Positions 46,591 through 56,136 of a stretch of 64,000 bases of DNA are shown in pieces. The stretch covers positions 1-64,000 of the forward strand of contig NZ_JAEULZ010000026.1 of the NCBI RefSeq assembly GCF_016793485.1, in the 5' to 3' direction. This DNA is from Mesorhizobium sp. (GTDB lineage: Bacteria; Pseudomonadota; Alphaproteobacteria; Rhizobiales; Rhizobiaceae). The translations under genes were made by a program, and so were the position numbers. Within the stretch, counting starts at the first letter, position 1; every line of letters starts with the position of its first letter. Under the pieces are notes generated by a model. That model was not told the origin of the DNA. It saw only the letters and a program-made list of their open reading frames with translations, and did no database searches.

Positions 46591-47082
46591 TCAGCCGCCC
46601 GCCGCAGCGTTCTCTTTGTCGACGATCATGTAGTCGAGCGGCAGCTCGGTCGTATATTTGATCTGCTCCATGGCGAAGGAGGACGAGACGTCGCGGATCT
46701 CGATCTTCGAGATCAGGCGCTTGTAGAAGGCGTCATAGGCGCCGATGTCGGGCACCACCACGCGCAGCAGGTAATCCACATCTCCACTCATGCGGTAAAA
46801 CTCGATTACCTCGGGGAACTCCTGGATGACCTCCGAGAAGCGTCGCAGCCATTCATGGCTGTGCGAATTCGTCCGGATCGAGACGAAGACGGTGACGCGC
46901 GCGTTGATCTTCTCGGGGTCGAGGATGGCGACTCGGCGCTTGATGACGCCCTCTTCCTCGAGCTTCTGGATGCGCCGCCAGCAAGGCGTGGTCGACAGCC
47001 CCACCTTCTTCGCAACATCGGCGACGGCGAGCGTAGCGTCCTCCTGCAACAGACGCAGGATCTTTCGGTCGAGGCGGTCCAT
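46591..47082 (-). CDS. Lrp/AsnC-family transcriptional regulator
   Basis: The 163-residue protein has the Lrp helix-turn-helix (LDRKILRLLQEDATLAVADVAKKVGLSTTPCWRRI, key piece VGLSTTPCWRRIQKL near 28-42) and a RAM ligand/oligomer domain (MSGDVDYLLRVVVPDIGAYDAF near 99-119). It resembles the alphaproteobacterial BkdR/PutR-like regulators of amino acid catabolism, but the amino acid cannot be told. Two TTCT-AGAA dyads upstream suggest autoregulation. Confidence 0.9.
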   Translation of the reverse strand: MDRLDRKILRLLQEDATLAVADVAKKVGLSTTPCWRRIQKLEEEGVIKRRVAILDPEKINARVTVFVSIRTNSHSHEWLRRFSEVIQEFPEVIEFYRMSGDVDYLLRVVVPDIGAYDAFYKRLISKIEIRDVSSSFAMEQIKYTTELPLDYMIVDKENAAAGG

Positions 47083-47105
47083 GATAGGCTCCGTGGAAAA
47101 TTTTG

Positions 47106-47156
47106 CGCATTCTCATAAGAATGCGGCTGACAAACAAGAAAAAAATTCTTTCAGAA
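47106..47156 (-). promoter_or_regulatory. putative Lrp operator, two dyads upstream of lrp
   Basis: A perfect inverted repeat CGCATTCT-CATA-AGAATGCG spans 47106-47125, and a second copy of its core, TTCT-TTC-AGAA, lies at 47146-47156, about 36 nt away. Both are in the gap just upstream of the lrp start at 47082. Paired dyads near an lrp gene fit an Lrp-type autoregulatory site. Confidence 0.55.
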
Positions 47157-47181
47157 AGCTGATTGACGAGTATTACGTGCC

Positions 47182-47820
47182 TCAGCCTGACCTTAAACGA
47201 CGGCGGATTTCCGATTTCAGGACGGGCAGCAATTCCATTTCAAACCAGGGATTCTTCTTCAGCCAGCCGGTGTTTCGCCATGACGGGTGTGGCAGAGGCA
47301 GAACGAGCGGCTGCGACGACGACCCAAAAACCTCACGCCAGTTCATGACCGTTTCGGTTAGAGATGCGCGCCTCGCATTACCCATGTGCCAGGCCTGAGC
47401 ATAAAGGCCGATCGTCAGCACGAGTTCTATCTGCGGCATGTCAGCCATCAGTTGGGTACGCCAGGCAGGGGCACATTCCCGGCGCGGCGGAAGGTCCGCG
47501 CCTTTCGCATCCTGTCCCGGAAAGCAGAAGCCCATCGGGACGATGGCGAAGTTGTCGGTGTCGTAGAACTCGTCGCTGGTGACGCCAAGCCAACTACGGA
47601 GACGATTGCCGGAAGCGTCGGTGAACGGCATGCCTGAAAGATGGACCTTCGTGCCGGGCGCCTGGCTCGCGATGAGGATGCGAGCGACCGAGGATGGCCT
47701 CAGAACCGGGCGAGGTTCATGCGGCAGCGGCGGACCAACAGGACGCTCGACGCAGATGCGGCAGGCGCGGACCCGTCGTGCAAGATCGGCCAATCCGTTG
47801 GCCCCGCCGCGGCTCTTCAT
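47182..47820 (-). CDS. uracil-DNA glycosylase superfamily protein
   Basis: The 212-residue protein has the UDG-superfamily layout: motif 1 region SQAPGTKVHLSGMPFTDASG (about 52-71), a central IGLYAQAW and motif 3 PLPHPSWRN near 172-180. It belongs to the family often called uracil-DNA glycosylase family protein, and its activity on uracil is not proven. It has no four-cysteine iron-sulfur set like family 4. Its ATG directly abuts the GST stop, so they are co-translated. Confidence 0.82.
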   Translation of the reverse strand: MKSRGGANGLADLARRVRACRICVERPVGPPLPHEPRPVLRPSSVARILIASQAPGTKVHLSGMPFTDASGNRLRSWLGVTSDEFYDTDNFAIVPMGFCFPGQDAKGADLPPRRECAPAWRTQLMADMPQIELVLTIGLYAQAWHMGNARRASLTETVMNWREVFGSSSQPLVLPLPHPSWRNTGWLKKNPWFEMELLPVLKSEIRRRLRSG

Positions 47821-48432
47821 TCAGGCGGAAGCGCTCGGACGCGCCTTTAATGCCTGATGCCAGCGAGTGACATTGGTAAGTTCGTCTGGAACGGAAAGAC
47901 GCGCCGGCTTCATGAAGTCGACCGCGACCAATCCAGTGATGTCGGCAATGGAGAATGCGTCACCGGCGGCGAATTCCCTCAAGGCCAGTTCGGCGTCGAG
48001 CAGGACGAGGAAGTCGACCGCTTTCTGCTTGTTTGCTTCGCCCCATTCGGGAACCTGTGGAACCTCCCAATCGCGCATCGCGGGGTGGATATGGCGGAAA
48101 GCCTGGGCAACAGGAAAGAAAAGGTTGAGCTCAAGCCGGCGCTGCCACATCTCCACCTGCGCCTTGCCGAGAGCACCGCGGCCGAACAGCACCGGTTCGG
48201 GCTGCAACTCCTCGAAGTAGCGGCAGATTGCGACGGATTCGCTCAGCACCGTGCCATCATCGAGCTCCAGGACAGGCAGGCGCGCGAGCGGATTGCGGGA
48301 CGTCACGATATGGCCGCGATGCTCCATCGCACCCATATCGATGGGGACGATCGGCACGTTTATGCCCTTTTCGGCCAGGAATATCCTCACGCGGCGCGGG
48401 TTCGGCGCCTTGCCCCCGTCAAACAGATTCAT
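47821..48432 (-). CDS. glutathione S-transferase family protein
   Basis: The 203-residue protein has a thioredoxin-fold N-terminal domain (MNLFDGGKAPNPRRVRIFLAEKG by ends, with LARLPVLELDDGTVLSESVAICRYF near 48-72 containing the cis-proline and SES glutathione-binding site). An all-alpha C-terminal domain follows (FSIADITGLVAVDF near 160). Substrate is unknown. It lies between the SNase gene (22 nt) and the UDG-like gene (0 nt). Confidence 0.88.
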   Translation of the reverse strand: MNLFDGGKAPNPRRVRIFLAEKGINVPIVPIDMGAMEHRGHIVTSRNPLARLPVLELDDGTVLSESVAICRYFEELQPEPVLFGRGALGKAQVEMWQRRLELNLFFPVAQAFRHIHPAMRDWEVPQVPEWGEANKQKAVDFLVLLDAELALREFAAGDAFSIADITGLVAVDFMKPARLSVPDELTNVTRWHQALKARPSASA

Positions 48433-48453
48433 GACGCCGATATATGCCGCCGC

Positions 48454-49056
48454 TCATTGAAGTCCAAGCCGGCTGCGCATCCAGTCCAGAATGCCAGGCA
48501 GCACGTGCTCGGTCTCCGCCATGCCACCGTGCATTTGCCGCCAGTCCTGCGGCCGATCGAAGGACCCCGCCCACAGCCCGGCGCTCTCCCGCCGTGCGGC
48601 CTCTTCCTCCGACCTGTATGCCCCATAGGCAACCGCCCAGCCTGCTTCGACCTGCCGGCGGTTCAACTCGATATCGCCGACCGTGCAGGTCGCAAGAAGC
48701 CTATCGTAACGATCACGTTCCCAACCCCTGCAAGATACTGCGCGGCCGCCGATCAGCGTCACAAGCGCGTCGCGGGAGAGCTTGCCGCAGGGATAGTCGA
48801 CGCCGGCCCGTTTGCAGACCTGGCTGAACTCCGGTGCATCAATGCCGCGCAGCCTGATGCGCCCGCCGTCGAGTGTCAGGGAGTCGCCGTCGTTGACGAC
48901 CACGCGCCCCTCCAGCGCGCTGGTCTCGCGACGGTCGAGGCGCGCGGACAGCAACACGAGCAGACCGAGAACGGCGACGGTCAGAAAACCGTCCCAGAGC
49001 CGTGAACGCCATGACCGGCTGCGCCGGCGTCGGGATGCGCCACGCATTTTCAGCAT
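48454..49056 (-). CDS. membrane-anchored thermonuclease-like (SNase) protein
   Basis: The 200-residue protein has a very basic N-terminus, one membrane helix (about 22-39) and then an SNase/OB-fold domain: VVVNDGDSLTLDGGRIRLRGIDAPE by ends (about 52-77, with the family Asp and Arg) and a second Arg block YDRLLATC near 118. The C-terminal part carries WAVAYGAYRSEEEAAR. Whether it cuts nucleic acid is not shown. The start at 49056 has no clear ribosome-binding site; ATG 49047 is an alternative. Confidence 0.82.
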   Translation of the reverse strand: MLKMRGASRRRRSRSWRSRLWDGFLTVAVLGLLVLLSARLDRRETSALEGRVVVNDGDSLTLDGGRIRLRGIDAPEFSQVCKRAGVDYPCGKLSRDALVTLIGGRAVSCRGWERDRYDRLLATCTVGDIELNRRQVEAGWAVAYGAYRSEEEAARRESAGLWAGSFDRPQDWRQMHGGMAETEHVLPGILDWMRSRLGLQ

Positions 49057-49131
49057 ATGGCAAACAATGTCTTAATCATTCCGCCGTAGCGTATCGGACC
49101 GGGGTGCTGTGCGCGTGCAAGTAAGAAGTCC

Positions 49132-50655
49132 ATGCCGTTGCTAGGGTCGAACACGGCTGACAAGATCATTGTGGACCGCAGGAAGCCGCATCGCAACAGC
49201 GACGTGGCTCGTGCGGTGCGCAAGACCCGTGACCATCTCTCGCGACAGCCCGGAAACCTGTCCTTCGAACGCGATCTGCTGAAGCTCCATGCACGCGCCA
49301 TGGCGCGTGTCGCGCTGGCGATTCCCATTATGATCCTGACCATCGGGGCCGTTGGCCTGTACGCGGGCATTCAAGACGAGATGCTCGCCTGGATGGTTAT
49401 CGCGCTGGCGGGCTATGCCGTGCTGGCGCTGGTGGCGAGGCGCGCTGACAGTACCGACACGGCGCGGCTGGATGTCTCCAAGACCAAGCGAAACTTTCTC
49501 GTCGCCCATTTCCTGAGCGGCATCGGCTGGGCCTATTTCGCGGTCGTCGGCTGCGCTGCGTGCCAGGCTGATCAGTTCACGATCATCAAGGGCCTTGTCC
49601 TGTTGCTTGCCATAGCCGCAACAGCGCTGATCGCCTCGCTCCTGCGCGGCGCGCTGGCGACCACTTTCGCGGTGCCTGTGGCGGCGTACGCGCTGCTGGC
49701 GGTCAATCGGTGGACGCCACTGGAATTTCTCGTCACCGGACTGCTCGTCGCTTCGCTACCCTTCTTTGCCTATGTCGCCGGCTCCATGAACCGGGCGGCG
49801 CTGACGCTGCTGTCGTTCCGCTCCGAGAAGGACGCCCTCATCGCGGAAGTGGATACCGCGAAGGCCATGTCGGACGAAGCACGGCGGCGTGCCGAAGAAG
49901 CAAATCTCGCCAAATCGCGCTTCCTGGCCTCAATGAGCCACGAATTGCGAACGCCGCTCAACGCCATCCTCGGGTTCTCGGAGGTCATGGGGAGCGAGGT
50001 TCTTGGTCCGATGGAGAACAAAAACTATCGGGAGTACGCCAAGGACATTCACACGTCCGGACAGCACTTGCTCGACCTGATCAACGAAATCCTCGACCTG
50101 TCGCGGATCGAGGCCGGCCGCTACCAGCTCAACGAAGAGGCGGTGGATGCGGCCTCTATCGTCGAGGACTGCTGCCACCTCATGGAGCTCAAGGCCCGCG
50201 CCAAGGATATCCGGATCGTCCAGCGTTTCGAGGCCCACCTGCCCCGGCTGCTCGCCGACGAACGCGCCGTCCGGCAGATCGCACTGAACCTGCTGTCGAA
50301 CGCGGTGAAGTTTGCGACACCTGGCACCGACGTGCTGGTGCGCGTCGGCTGGACCGCCGGCGGCGGCCAGTACATCTCTGTCAAGGATGGTGGGCCGGGC
50401 ATACCCGAGGACGAGATTCCCGTGGTACTGTCGGCTTTCGGCCAGGGTTCGATTGCCATCAAGAGTGCAGAACAGGGAACCGGCCTCGGACTGCCCATCG
50501 TGCAAGGGCTTATCGCGCTGCACGGCGGCGAATTCGAGCTTCATTCCAAGCTGCGCGAGGGCACCGAGGCGATCGCGATCTTTCCTCCATCACGTGTGAT
50601 GGAGGCGCTGGCGCCCCTGCCCACGAAACGAAAGACCGGAACCGGGCGAGCCTGA
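49132..50655 (+). CDS. sensor histidine kinase, PdhS/DivJ-like
   Basis: The 507-residue membrane kinase has about six hydrophobic segments (55-220), a short coiled coil (EVDTAKAMSDEARRRAEEANLAKSRF by ends) and the catalytic core. His270 in SHELRTPLNAILGFSE is the phosphoacceptor. The ATPase domain has the N box LLSNAVKFA and the G boxes DGGPGIPED and GTGLGLP. The core resembles PdhS/DivJ-type kinases of alphaproteobacteria that act in the cell-cycle network. No response regulator is adjacent; it is an orphan and converges on cobT with 3 nt between stops. Confidence 0.87.
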   Translation: MPLLGSNTADKIIVDRRKPHRNSDVARAVRKTRDHLSRQPGNLSFERDLLKLHARAMARVALAIPIMILTIGAVGLYAGIQDEMLAWMVIALAGYAVLALVARRADSTDTARLDVSKTKRNFLVAHFLSGIGWAYFAVVGCAACQADQFTIIKGLVLLLAIAATALIASLLRGALATTFAVPVAAYALLAVNRWTPLEFLVTGLLVASLPFFAYVAGSMNRAALTLLSFRSEKDALIAEVDTAKAMSDEARRRAEEANLAKSRFLASMSHELRTPLNAILGFSEVMGSEVLGPMENKNYREYAKDIHTSGQHLLDLINEILDLSRIEAGRYQLNEEAVDAASIVEDCCHLMELKARAKDIRIVQRFEAHLPRLLADERAVRQIALNLLSNAVKFATPGTDVLVRVGWTAGGGQYISVKDGGPGIPEDEIPVVLSAFGQGSIAIKSAEQGTGLGLPIVQGLIALHGGEFELHSKLREGTEAIAIFPPSRVMEALAPLPTKRKTGTGRA

Positions 50656-50658
50656 GCT

Positions 50659-51663
50659 TCAGGCGGGACGCCCGACGGCGGCTGCCAGCCCCGAACTGAC
50701 CAGCGCGGCAGCCCTGACGACGCCGGCCGCAAGCCCTGCTCCAACCGCTTCGCCATGCGACAGCCGTAGGTCGAGAAGCGGCTCAAGCTCGAGATACCCG
50801 GTCGCGCGGATAAGGCCGGGATCGGTCGGCCGCATCCCGAGCAGGCAGTGGGCTGTAATCGCCGGATTGACGGCATGGAGCACGCAGAGCGCGGCGATTG
50901 CGGCGTAGCCGTCGACGATGACAGGCACGTTCTGCGCCCGCGCAGCGATTATGGCACCGGCGATTGCCGCGAATTCACGTCCGCCGACACGGCGCAAGAC
51001 TTCGAACGGGTCCTTTCGATACGCGCCGTGCAAGGCGACGGCCGCGTCTGCCGCTGCAATCTTGCGGACTAGCATGGCGTCGTCCGCTGCCGAGCCGCGA
51101 CCGACCCAGTCGGCAGCGGCACCGCCGTAAAGCATGAACAGGATTGCTGCTGCGACCGTCGAGTTGCCGACGCCGATGTCGCCGAGGCAGAGCAGATCGG
51201 TTCCGCCCGCGACCGCTTCCATCCCGAACGCCATGGTCGCGGCACAACCTCTTTCGTCCAGCGCGGCTTCGCGCGTGATATCGCCGGTCGGCAGATGCAG
51301 GGCGAGGTCGAAGACCTTGAGCCCGAGATCATGAGCGAGGCAGACCGGGTTGATCGCAGCACCACCGGCCGCGCAAAGCTCGACGGCCTTTGCGGTTGCC
51401 TCGACTGGCCTGGGCGAAACGCCGTGCGCCGCAACGCCATGATTGCCGGCGAAGATCGCCACCAGCGGTCGGTTGATCATGGGCGGCGCTTTGCCGGACG
51501 CCTCGGCGAGCCACACCGCGACATCCTCCACGCGTCCGAGCGAGCCGGGCGGGCTGGCGGTCTTTGCGAACAACTCTCGCACGCGCGCCGCAGCGGCTGA
51601 ATCGATCGGCGGCAGCGCTTGCATCAGGTCGCGGAAATCGTCGAAGGGTAGCGCACTGGTCAT
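50659..51663 (-). CDS. cobT: nicotinate-nucleotide--dimethylbenzimidazole phosphoribosyltransferase
   Basis: CobT activates the lower ligand of cobalamin by making alpha-ribazole phosphate. The 334-residue protein has the family blocks VAIFAGNHGVAAHGVSPRP by ends (about 68-86), GDIGVGNST near 168 and GGREFAAIAGA near 232, with HGEAVGAGLA toward the end. The frame is open far upstream, but MTSALPFDDF at 51663 is the normal start. No other cob gene is near. It is divergent from DUF1289. Confidence 0.95.
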   Translation of the reverse strand: MTSALPFDDFRDLMQALPPIDSAAAARVRELFAKTASPPGSLGRVEDVAVWLAEASGKAPPMINRPLVAIFAGNHGVAAHGVSPRPVEATAKAVELCAAGGAAINPVCLAHDLGLKVFDLALHLPTGDITREAALDERGCAATMAFGMEAVAGGTDLLCLGDIGVGNSTVAAAILFMLYGGAAADWVGRGSAADDAMLVRKIAAADAAVALHGAYRKDPFEVLRRVGGREFAAIAGAIIAARAQNVPVIVDGYAAIAALCVLHAVNPAITAHCLLGMRPTDPGLIRATGYLELEPLLDLRLSHGEAVGAGLAAGVVRAAALVSSGLAAAVGRPA

Positions 51664-51786
51664 GCGTCGCGGTCCCGTTTCATGTTCGCAGCGGCATACC
51701 GGCCCCTGCCCGCGGACACAATCCCGAGATGCCGGCCAGCCCGCGGCACACTTGCATCGCGCGGCGGCTTGTCCCATGTGAGGAGC

Positions 51787-52017
51787 ATGGCGGTCATCGA
51801 ATCCCCCTGCATCCTTGTCTGCTCGGTCGACATGAAGACCGGCTACTGCTTCGGCTGCGGTCGGACGCGCGACGAGATATCGGCCTGGCTCGACATGACG
51901 CCCGAACGGCGGCGCGAGGTGATGGCACTGCTGCCGGCGCGCCTCGAAACCGTCGAGCGCCGCCCCCGCCGCGAGACGCGCCGCACTCGGATGGCGCGCG
52001 AGCGCGGTACAGCCTGA
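51787..52017 (+). CDS. DUF1289 small cysteine-rich protein
   Basis: The 76-residue protein has the DUF1289 cysteine set: ESPCILVCSVDMKTGYCFGCGRT by key cysteines (C8, C12, C22, C25), followed by DEISAWLDMTPERRREVM and an arginine-rich tail. It probably binds a metal such as zinc or iron-sulfur; its function is unknown. The frame is open upstream to 51682, but family members start at MAVIESPC. It precedes the aspartic protease by one base. Confidence 0.85.
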   Translation: MAVIESPCILVCSVDMKTGYCFGCGRTRDEISAWLDMTPERRREVMALLPARLETVERRPRRETRRTRMARERGTA

Positions 52018-52018
52018 C

Positions 52019-52720
52019 ATGCGGATACTCTGGATAGGCGTCGGCATTCTCGCGGTCGGCCTGATCATCCTCGTCATCGCGGATTCGAGCGGCGAGGTGC
52101 TCGGCCTCAGCACCGACAACTTTGGCGCGCTTGTCTACCTCTCCGCGCTCGGAGCGGTGCTCTGCACAGGCGTCCTTGCGTCGGGTCAGCGGTTTGGCCA
52201 GACCGTGCGGACTTTGGCGGTCTGGCTGCTGATCGTCCTGGCGCTGATGGTCGGCTACGAATACCGTTACGAACTGCAGGACGTCGCCAGTCGGGTCACC
52301 GCAGGGGCAATTCCGCCAAGCCCGCTGTCGATGACCGACGAAGACGGCCGCGCCATGGTAACCCTGCAAAAGCAGATGACCGGGCATTTCGAGGCCAACG
52401 TCGCGGTCAACGGCACGCCGATCCGCGCCATGGTCGACACCGGCGCGACGACCACCGTGCTGACCGCCACAGACGCTGAGCGCGCCGGATTCGACCCGCA
52501 GGCGCTCGTCTTCAACATCCCGGTTTCCACGGCCAACGGCACCACCAGCGCCGCACGCGTCGTGGCCGACGACATCGTCGTCGGCGACATCGTGCGCCGG
52601 AACGTGCCGCTGCTGGTTGTCCCGTCCGGCCAACTCGGCCAAAGCCTGCTCGGCATGAATTTCATCGGAACGCTGTCCGGCTTCGACGTGCGCGGCGACC
52701 GGCTCGTCTTGAGGGACTAG
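52019..52720 (+). CDS. retropepsin-like aspartic protease, TIGR02281 clan AA
   Basis: The 233-residue protein has three N-terminal membrane helices (about 3-85) and a C-terminal retropepsin domain with the active-site Asp in AMVDTGATTTVLT (near 137-149), then LLGMNFIGTLSGFDV at the end. Family members form homodimers; natural substrates are unknown. The stop lies in a CTAG shared with the stop of dusA on the other strand. Confidence 0.86.
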   Translation: MRILWIGVGILAVGLIILVIADSSGEVLGLSTDNFGALVYLSALGAVLCTGVLASGQRFGQTVRTLAVWLLIVLALMVGYEYRYELQDVASRVTAGAIPPSPLSMTDEDGRAMVTLQKQMTGHFEANVAVNGTPIRAMVDTGATTTVLTATDAERAGFDPQALVFNIPVSTANGTTSAARVVADDIVVGDIVRRNVPLLVVPSGQLGQSLLGMNFIGTLSGFDVRGDRLVLRD

Positions 52721-53703
52721 GCAGCAGCCTGATCGGCCAAGAGCTCCACCGCCGCGAATGCCTCGCGCAGAACTTCAGTCCTCGCGCCCGGACGGTGTGC
52801 CTGCTCGGACAGGATCTGCCGGAACCGCCGGGCGCCCGGCAGGCCATGAAACAGCCCGACCATATGGCGCGTGACGTGGCCGAGCCTGCCGCCCGCCGCG
52901 ATGTGACGCTCGGCATAGACGCACATCGTCTCCAGCAGCGTATCGGGATCGAAAGGCTGCGGCGGCACGCCGTAGAGCAGTGCGTCGGCCTCGGCGAGGA
53001 TGCCCGGCATGTGGTAGGCAGCACGCCCGAGCATGACGCCATCGACATGCGCCAGATGCGCCTTCGCCTCCGTCAGATCGGGAACGCCCCCGTTTATGCC
53101 GATGAAGCGGTCCGAATAGCGCTCCTTCAGCCTGTAGACGCGGCCATAGTCCAGCGGCGGGATGTCACGATTCTCCTTTGGCGACAGGCCTTCCAGCCAA
53201 GCCTTGCGCGCATGCACCCAGAGCGCATCCGCGCCGGCAGCGAAAACACCGTCAGCAACCGCGTCGAGCGCGGTCTCGATATCCTGCTCGTCGACGCCGA
53301 GCCGGCATTTCACCGTAACCGGTATCTTCACAGCCGCCTTCATCGCCACGACGCAATCGGCCACGAGATCTGGCGTTTTCATCAGGCAGGCGCCGAACGT
53401 GCCGGACTGCACGCGGTCGGACGGACAGCCGACATTCAGGTTGATCTCGCCGTAGCCGAACCCTTCCCCGATTGCGGCGGCCTCGGCGAGTTTCGCCGGG
53501 TCGGAGCCACCAAGTTGCAACGCCACGGGATGTTCGATGGGGTCAAAGCCAAGCAGCCGGTCGCGCTTGCCTTGAATGGCCGCATCCGCAACCACCATCT
53601 CGGTGTAAAGCAGCGCACGCCGCGTCAGCTGGCGATGGAAGAACCGGCAATGCCGGTCCGTCCAGTCCATCATTGGCGCGATAGCGAGTTTGTGGTCGTA
53701 CAC
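52717..53703 (-). CDS. dusA: tRNA-dihydrouridine synthase A
   Basis: DusA reduces uridines 20/20a of tRNA with FMN. The 328-residue TIM-barrel protein has APMMDWTDRHCRFF at the start, the catalytic Cys in NVGCPSDRVQSG, VTVKCRLGVDE and FIGINGGVP. The start GTG at 53703 is the only standard start in the open frame; the preceding codons also read as DusA-like, so a CTG start upstream is possible. Confidence 0.94.
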   Translation of the reverse strand: MYDHKLAIAPMMDWTDRHCRFFHRQLTRRALLYTEMVVADAAIQGKRDRLLGFDPIEHPVALQLGGSDPAKLAEAAAIGEGFGYGEINLNVGCPSDRVQSGTFGACLMKTPDLVADCVVAMKAAVKIPVTVKCRLGVDEQDIETALDAVADGVFAAGADALWVHARKAWLEGLSPKENRDIPPLDYGRVYRLKERYSDRFIGINGGVPDLTEAKAHLAHVDGVMLGRAAYHMPGILAEADALLYGVPPQPFDPDTLLETMCVYAERHIAAGGRLGHVTRHMVGLFHGLPGARRFRQILSEQAHRPGARTEVLREAFAAVELLADQAAA

Positions 53704-53812
53704 GTCCAGCGCTTCCGGCTTCAGATGCCGCTCATCTAGCGAGGCGGCGCCGTCAAGTCAAAAAAACCGGGAGGGGCTTGGGATCGGTCGCGGCGCGCAC
53801 TATTTTGGTCAG

Positions 53813-54091
53813 ATGATCGCTCACGCCATATTTCGCGCAACAGCCGCGGCCACGGCGCTTTGGTTTGCGGCACCGGCTACTGCCCAGACCAACGCGCCCA
53901 TTGTCGTTCCACAAATGACCATCGGCGACACGCTTAACCTGCAAAACCGGCAGCAGCGGGAGAATTTCCGGCTTCAGCAGCAGCTCAACCGAGATGTGCA
54001 GGGGCTTGAAATGCGCCAGCGCCAGCCACGCATCGAGGTTCCGGCGATGAAGCCGCGCTGCCGGCCGGGAGCATTCGGCATCGGCTGCTGA
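53813..54091 (+). CDS. small secreted protein of unknown function
   Basis: The 92-residue precursor has a signal peptide (RATAAATALWFAAPATAQ, cleavage near 24), then about 65 polar residues rich in Gln and Arg (LQNRQQRENFRLQQQLNRD by ends). It ends in PRCRPGAFGIGC with two cysteines that could form a disulfide. It is a lone gene with a strong terminator after it. I do not recognise the family. Confidence 0.65.
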   Translation: MIAHAIFRATAAATALWFAAPATAQTNAPIVVPQMTIGDTLNLQNRQQRENFRLQQQLNRDVQGLEMRQRQPRIEVPAMKPRCRPGAFGIGC

Positions 54092-54098
54092 TATAGCC

Positions 54099-54134
54099 AA
54101 GCCGATACGCCGGATTGCTCCGGCGTATCGGCTT
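54099..54134. terminator. bidirectional Rho-independent terminator
   Basis: A perfect 16-bp stem (arms 54099-54114 and 54119-54134) with the loop TTGC is followed by TCTGT on the plus strand and preceded by TATAGCC. It separates the convergent secreted-protein gene and thrS, 7 nt after the former's stop. Confidence 0.9.
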
Positions 54135-54138
54135 TCTG

Positions 54139-56136
54139 TCAGGCCGCTGCTTTTCCCAGACGCTTGCGCTTGATGTCAGGCGGCGTTGCTTCGTCAACCA
54201 GCGCGGCGAGCGCTTCGTCCAGCGTCATCGACTGCTGGTCGCGCGAGCCGAGACGGCGGACATTGACGGTCCCCTCCTCTGCCTCGCGCTTGCCGCAGAC
54301 GAGGATGACCGGCACCTTGGCAAGGCTGTGCTCGCGGACCTTGTAGTTGATCTTCTCGTTGCGCAGGTCGATCTCGACGGAAAGCCCGGCGTCCTTCAGC
54401 TTCGCCACCACCTGCCGCGCATAGTCGTCCGCGTCGGAGGTGATCGTGGTGACCACGACCTGCACGGGCGCGAACCAGAGCGGCATCACGCCGGCATGGC
54501 TCTCGATCAGGATGCCGAGGAAACGCTCCAGCGAACCGGCGATGGCGCGATGCACCATGACGGGCTGCTTCTTTTCCGAATCCGAGCCGATGTAGAAGGC
54601 GCCGAAACGCTCCGGCAGGTTGAAGTCAACCTGCGTCGTGCCACATTGCCACTCGCGGCCGATGGCGTCCTTAAGCGTGTACTCGAACTTCGGGCCGTAG
54701 AACGTGCCCTCGCCTTCGTTGATGCCGGTCTTGATGCGGTTGTCCTCGCGCGCCATCCGGGCGAGCGCGCGCCGGAGGATGTCCTCGGCATGGTCCCAAG
54801 CCGCATCCGTGCCGACGCGCTTTTCCGGCCGCGTGGCGAGCTTCACCTCGACCGCATCGAAGCCGAAATCGGCGTAGACCGACATCATCAGGTCGTTGAT
54901 CCCGAGGATTTCCGCCTCGAGCTGCTCTTCCGTGCAGAAGACGTGCGCATCGTCCTGCGTGAAGCCGCGCACCCGCATCAGGCCGTGCAGCGCGCCGGAT
55001 GCCTCGTAGCGATGCACGCTGCCAAACTCGGCAAGCCGCAGCGGCAGATCGCGGTAGGACTTCAGGCCGTGCTTGAATATCTGCACGTGGCCCGGGCAGT
55101 TCATCGGCTTCAGCGCGAAGATGCGCTGGTCCGCCTCTTCGTCGTCGGGGTGGGTGAAGGCATGCGCGGACTTCACCGCGAACATGTTCTCCTGATACCA
55201 GCCCCAATGCCCGGAGGTCTCCCAGAGCGACTTGTCGAGCACCTGCGGGGCGTTGACCTCCTGATAATCGTCGCCGAGGCGGCGGCGCATGTAGGAGATC
55301 AGGTTCTGGAACATCTTCCAGCCCTTGGCATGCCAGAACACGACGCCCGGCCCTTCCTCCTGGAAATGGAAGAGGTCCATTTCGCGGCCGAGACGGCGGT
55401 GGTCGCGCTTCTCGGCTTCTTCCAGCATGTGGATGTACTGGTCGAGCTGTGCCTGATCGGCCCATGCCGTACCGTAGATGCGCGTCAGCATCGGGTTGTT
55501 GGCATCGCCGCGCCAGTAGGCGCCGGCCACCTTCATCAGCTTGAACGCGTTGCCGACCTGACCCGTAGAAGCCATGTGCGGGCCGCGGCAGAGGTCGGTC
55601 CATTCGCCCTGCGAATAGAACTTTATGTCCTGTCCCTCGGGGATCGCGTCGACCAGTTCAACCTTGTAGTTCTCCCCCTTGTCGCGGAAGAATTTCTTGG
55701 CGTCCTCACGCGAGACCAGCGCCTTGGCGAACGGTTTGTTGCGGCCGATGATCTCGCGCATCTTCTTCTCGATGGCGGGGAAATCCTCGGGCGTGAACGG
55801 CTGGTTGCGCGCGAAGTCGTAATAGAAACCGTTCTCGATGACCGGGCCGATGGTGACCTGCGTACCGGGCCAGAGCTCCTGCACAGCCTCGGCGAGCACA
55901 TGGGCGGCATCGTGGCGGATGAGTTCGAGCGCGCGCGGATCGTCGCGCGTCAGGATCTCGACCGCGCCCGAATGGCCGATCGGGTCGGAAAGGTCGCGCA
56001 CGGTGCCGTCCAGCGCATAGGCGACGGCCTTCTTCGCCAGCGACTTCGAGATCGATTCCGCAAGCGCTGCGCCGGTCGTGGCGGCGTCATACTCGCGCGC
56101 GGAACCATCGGGGAATTTGAGGGAAACGTTTGCCAA
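54139..56136 (-). CDS. thrS: threonyl-tRNA synthetase
   Basis: ThrRS charges tRNA-Thr. The 665-residue protein has a TGS domain (1-60), the editing domain with [10 protein letters not shown] near 77, class II catalytic motifs ([14 protein letters not shown] with the zinc Cys; [14 protein letters not shown]) and an anticodon-binding domain from about 560 ([15 protein letters not shown]). The start is TTG 56136 with AGGAGAAGG just upstream, giving [12 protein letters not shown]; the longer frame has no homologous content. No T-box or leader structure was recognised. Confidence 0.96.
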   Translation of the reverse strand: MANVSLKFPDGSAREYDAATTGAALAESISKSLAKKAVAYALDGTVRDLSDPIGHSGAVEILTRDDPRALELIRHDAAHVLAEAVQELWPGTQVTIGPVIENGFYYDFARNQPFTPEDFPAIEKKMREIIGRNKPFAKALVSREDAKKFFRDKGENYKVELVDAIPEGQDIKFYSQGEWTDLCRGPHMASTGQVGNAFKLMKVAGAYWRGDANNPMLTRIYGTAWADQAQLDQYIHMLEEAEKRDHRRLGREMDLFHFQEEGPGVVFWHAKGWKMFQNLISYMRRRLGDDYQEVNAPQVLDKSLWETSGHWGWYQENMFAVKSAHAFTHPDDEEADQRIFALKPMNCPGHVQIFKHGLKSYRDLPLRLAEFGSVHRYEASGALHGLMRVRGFTQDDAHVFCTEEQLEAEILGINDLMMSVYADFGFDAVEVKLATRPEKRVGTDAAWDHAEDILRRALARMAREDNRIKTGINEGEGTFYGPKFEYTLKDAIGREWQCGTTQVDFNLPERFGAFYIGSDSEKKQPVMVHRAIAGSLERFLGILIESHAGVMPLWFAPVQVVVTTITSDADDYARQVVAKLKDAGLSVEIDLRNEKINYKVREHSLAKVPVILVCGKREAEEGTVNVRRLGSRDQQSMTLDEALAALVDEATPPDIKRKRLGKAAA

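Noticed and set aside
51664-51786. Possible cobalamin riboswitch between cobT and DUF1289
   Set aside because: GC-rich and could fold, but no B12 box or other conserved element was recognisable by eye.
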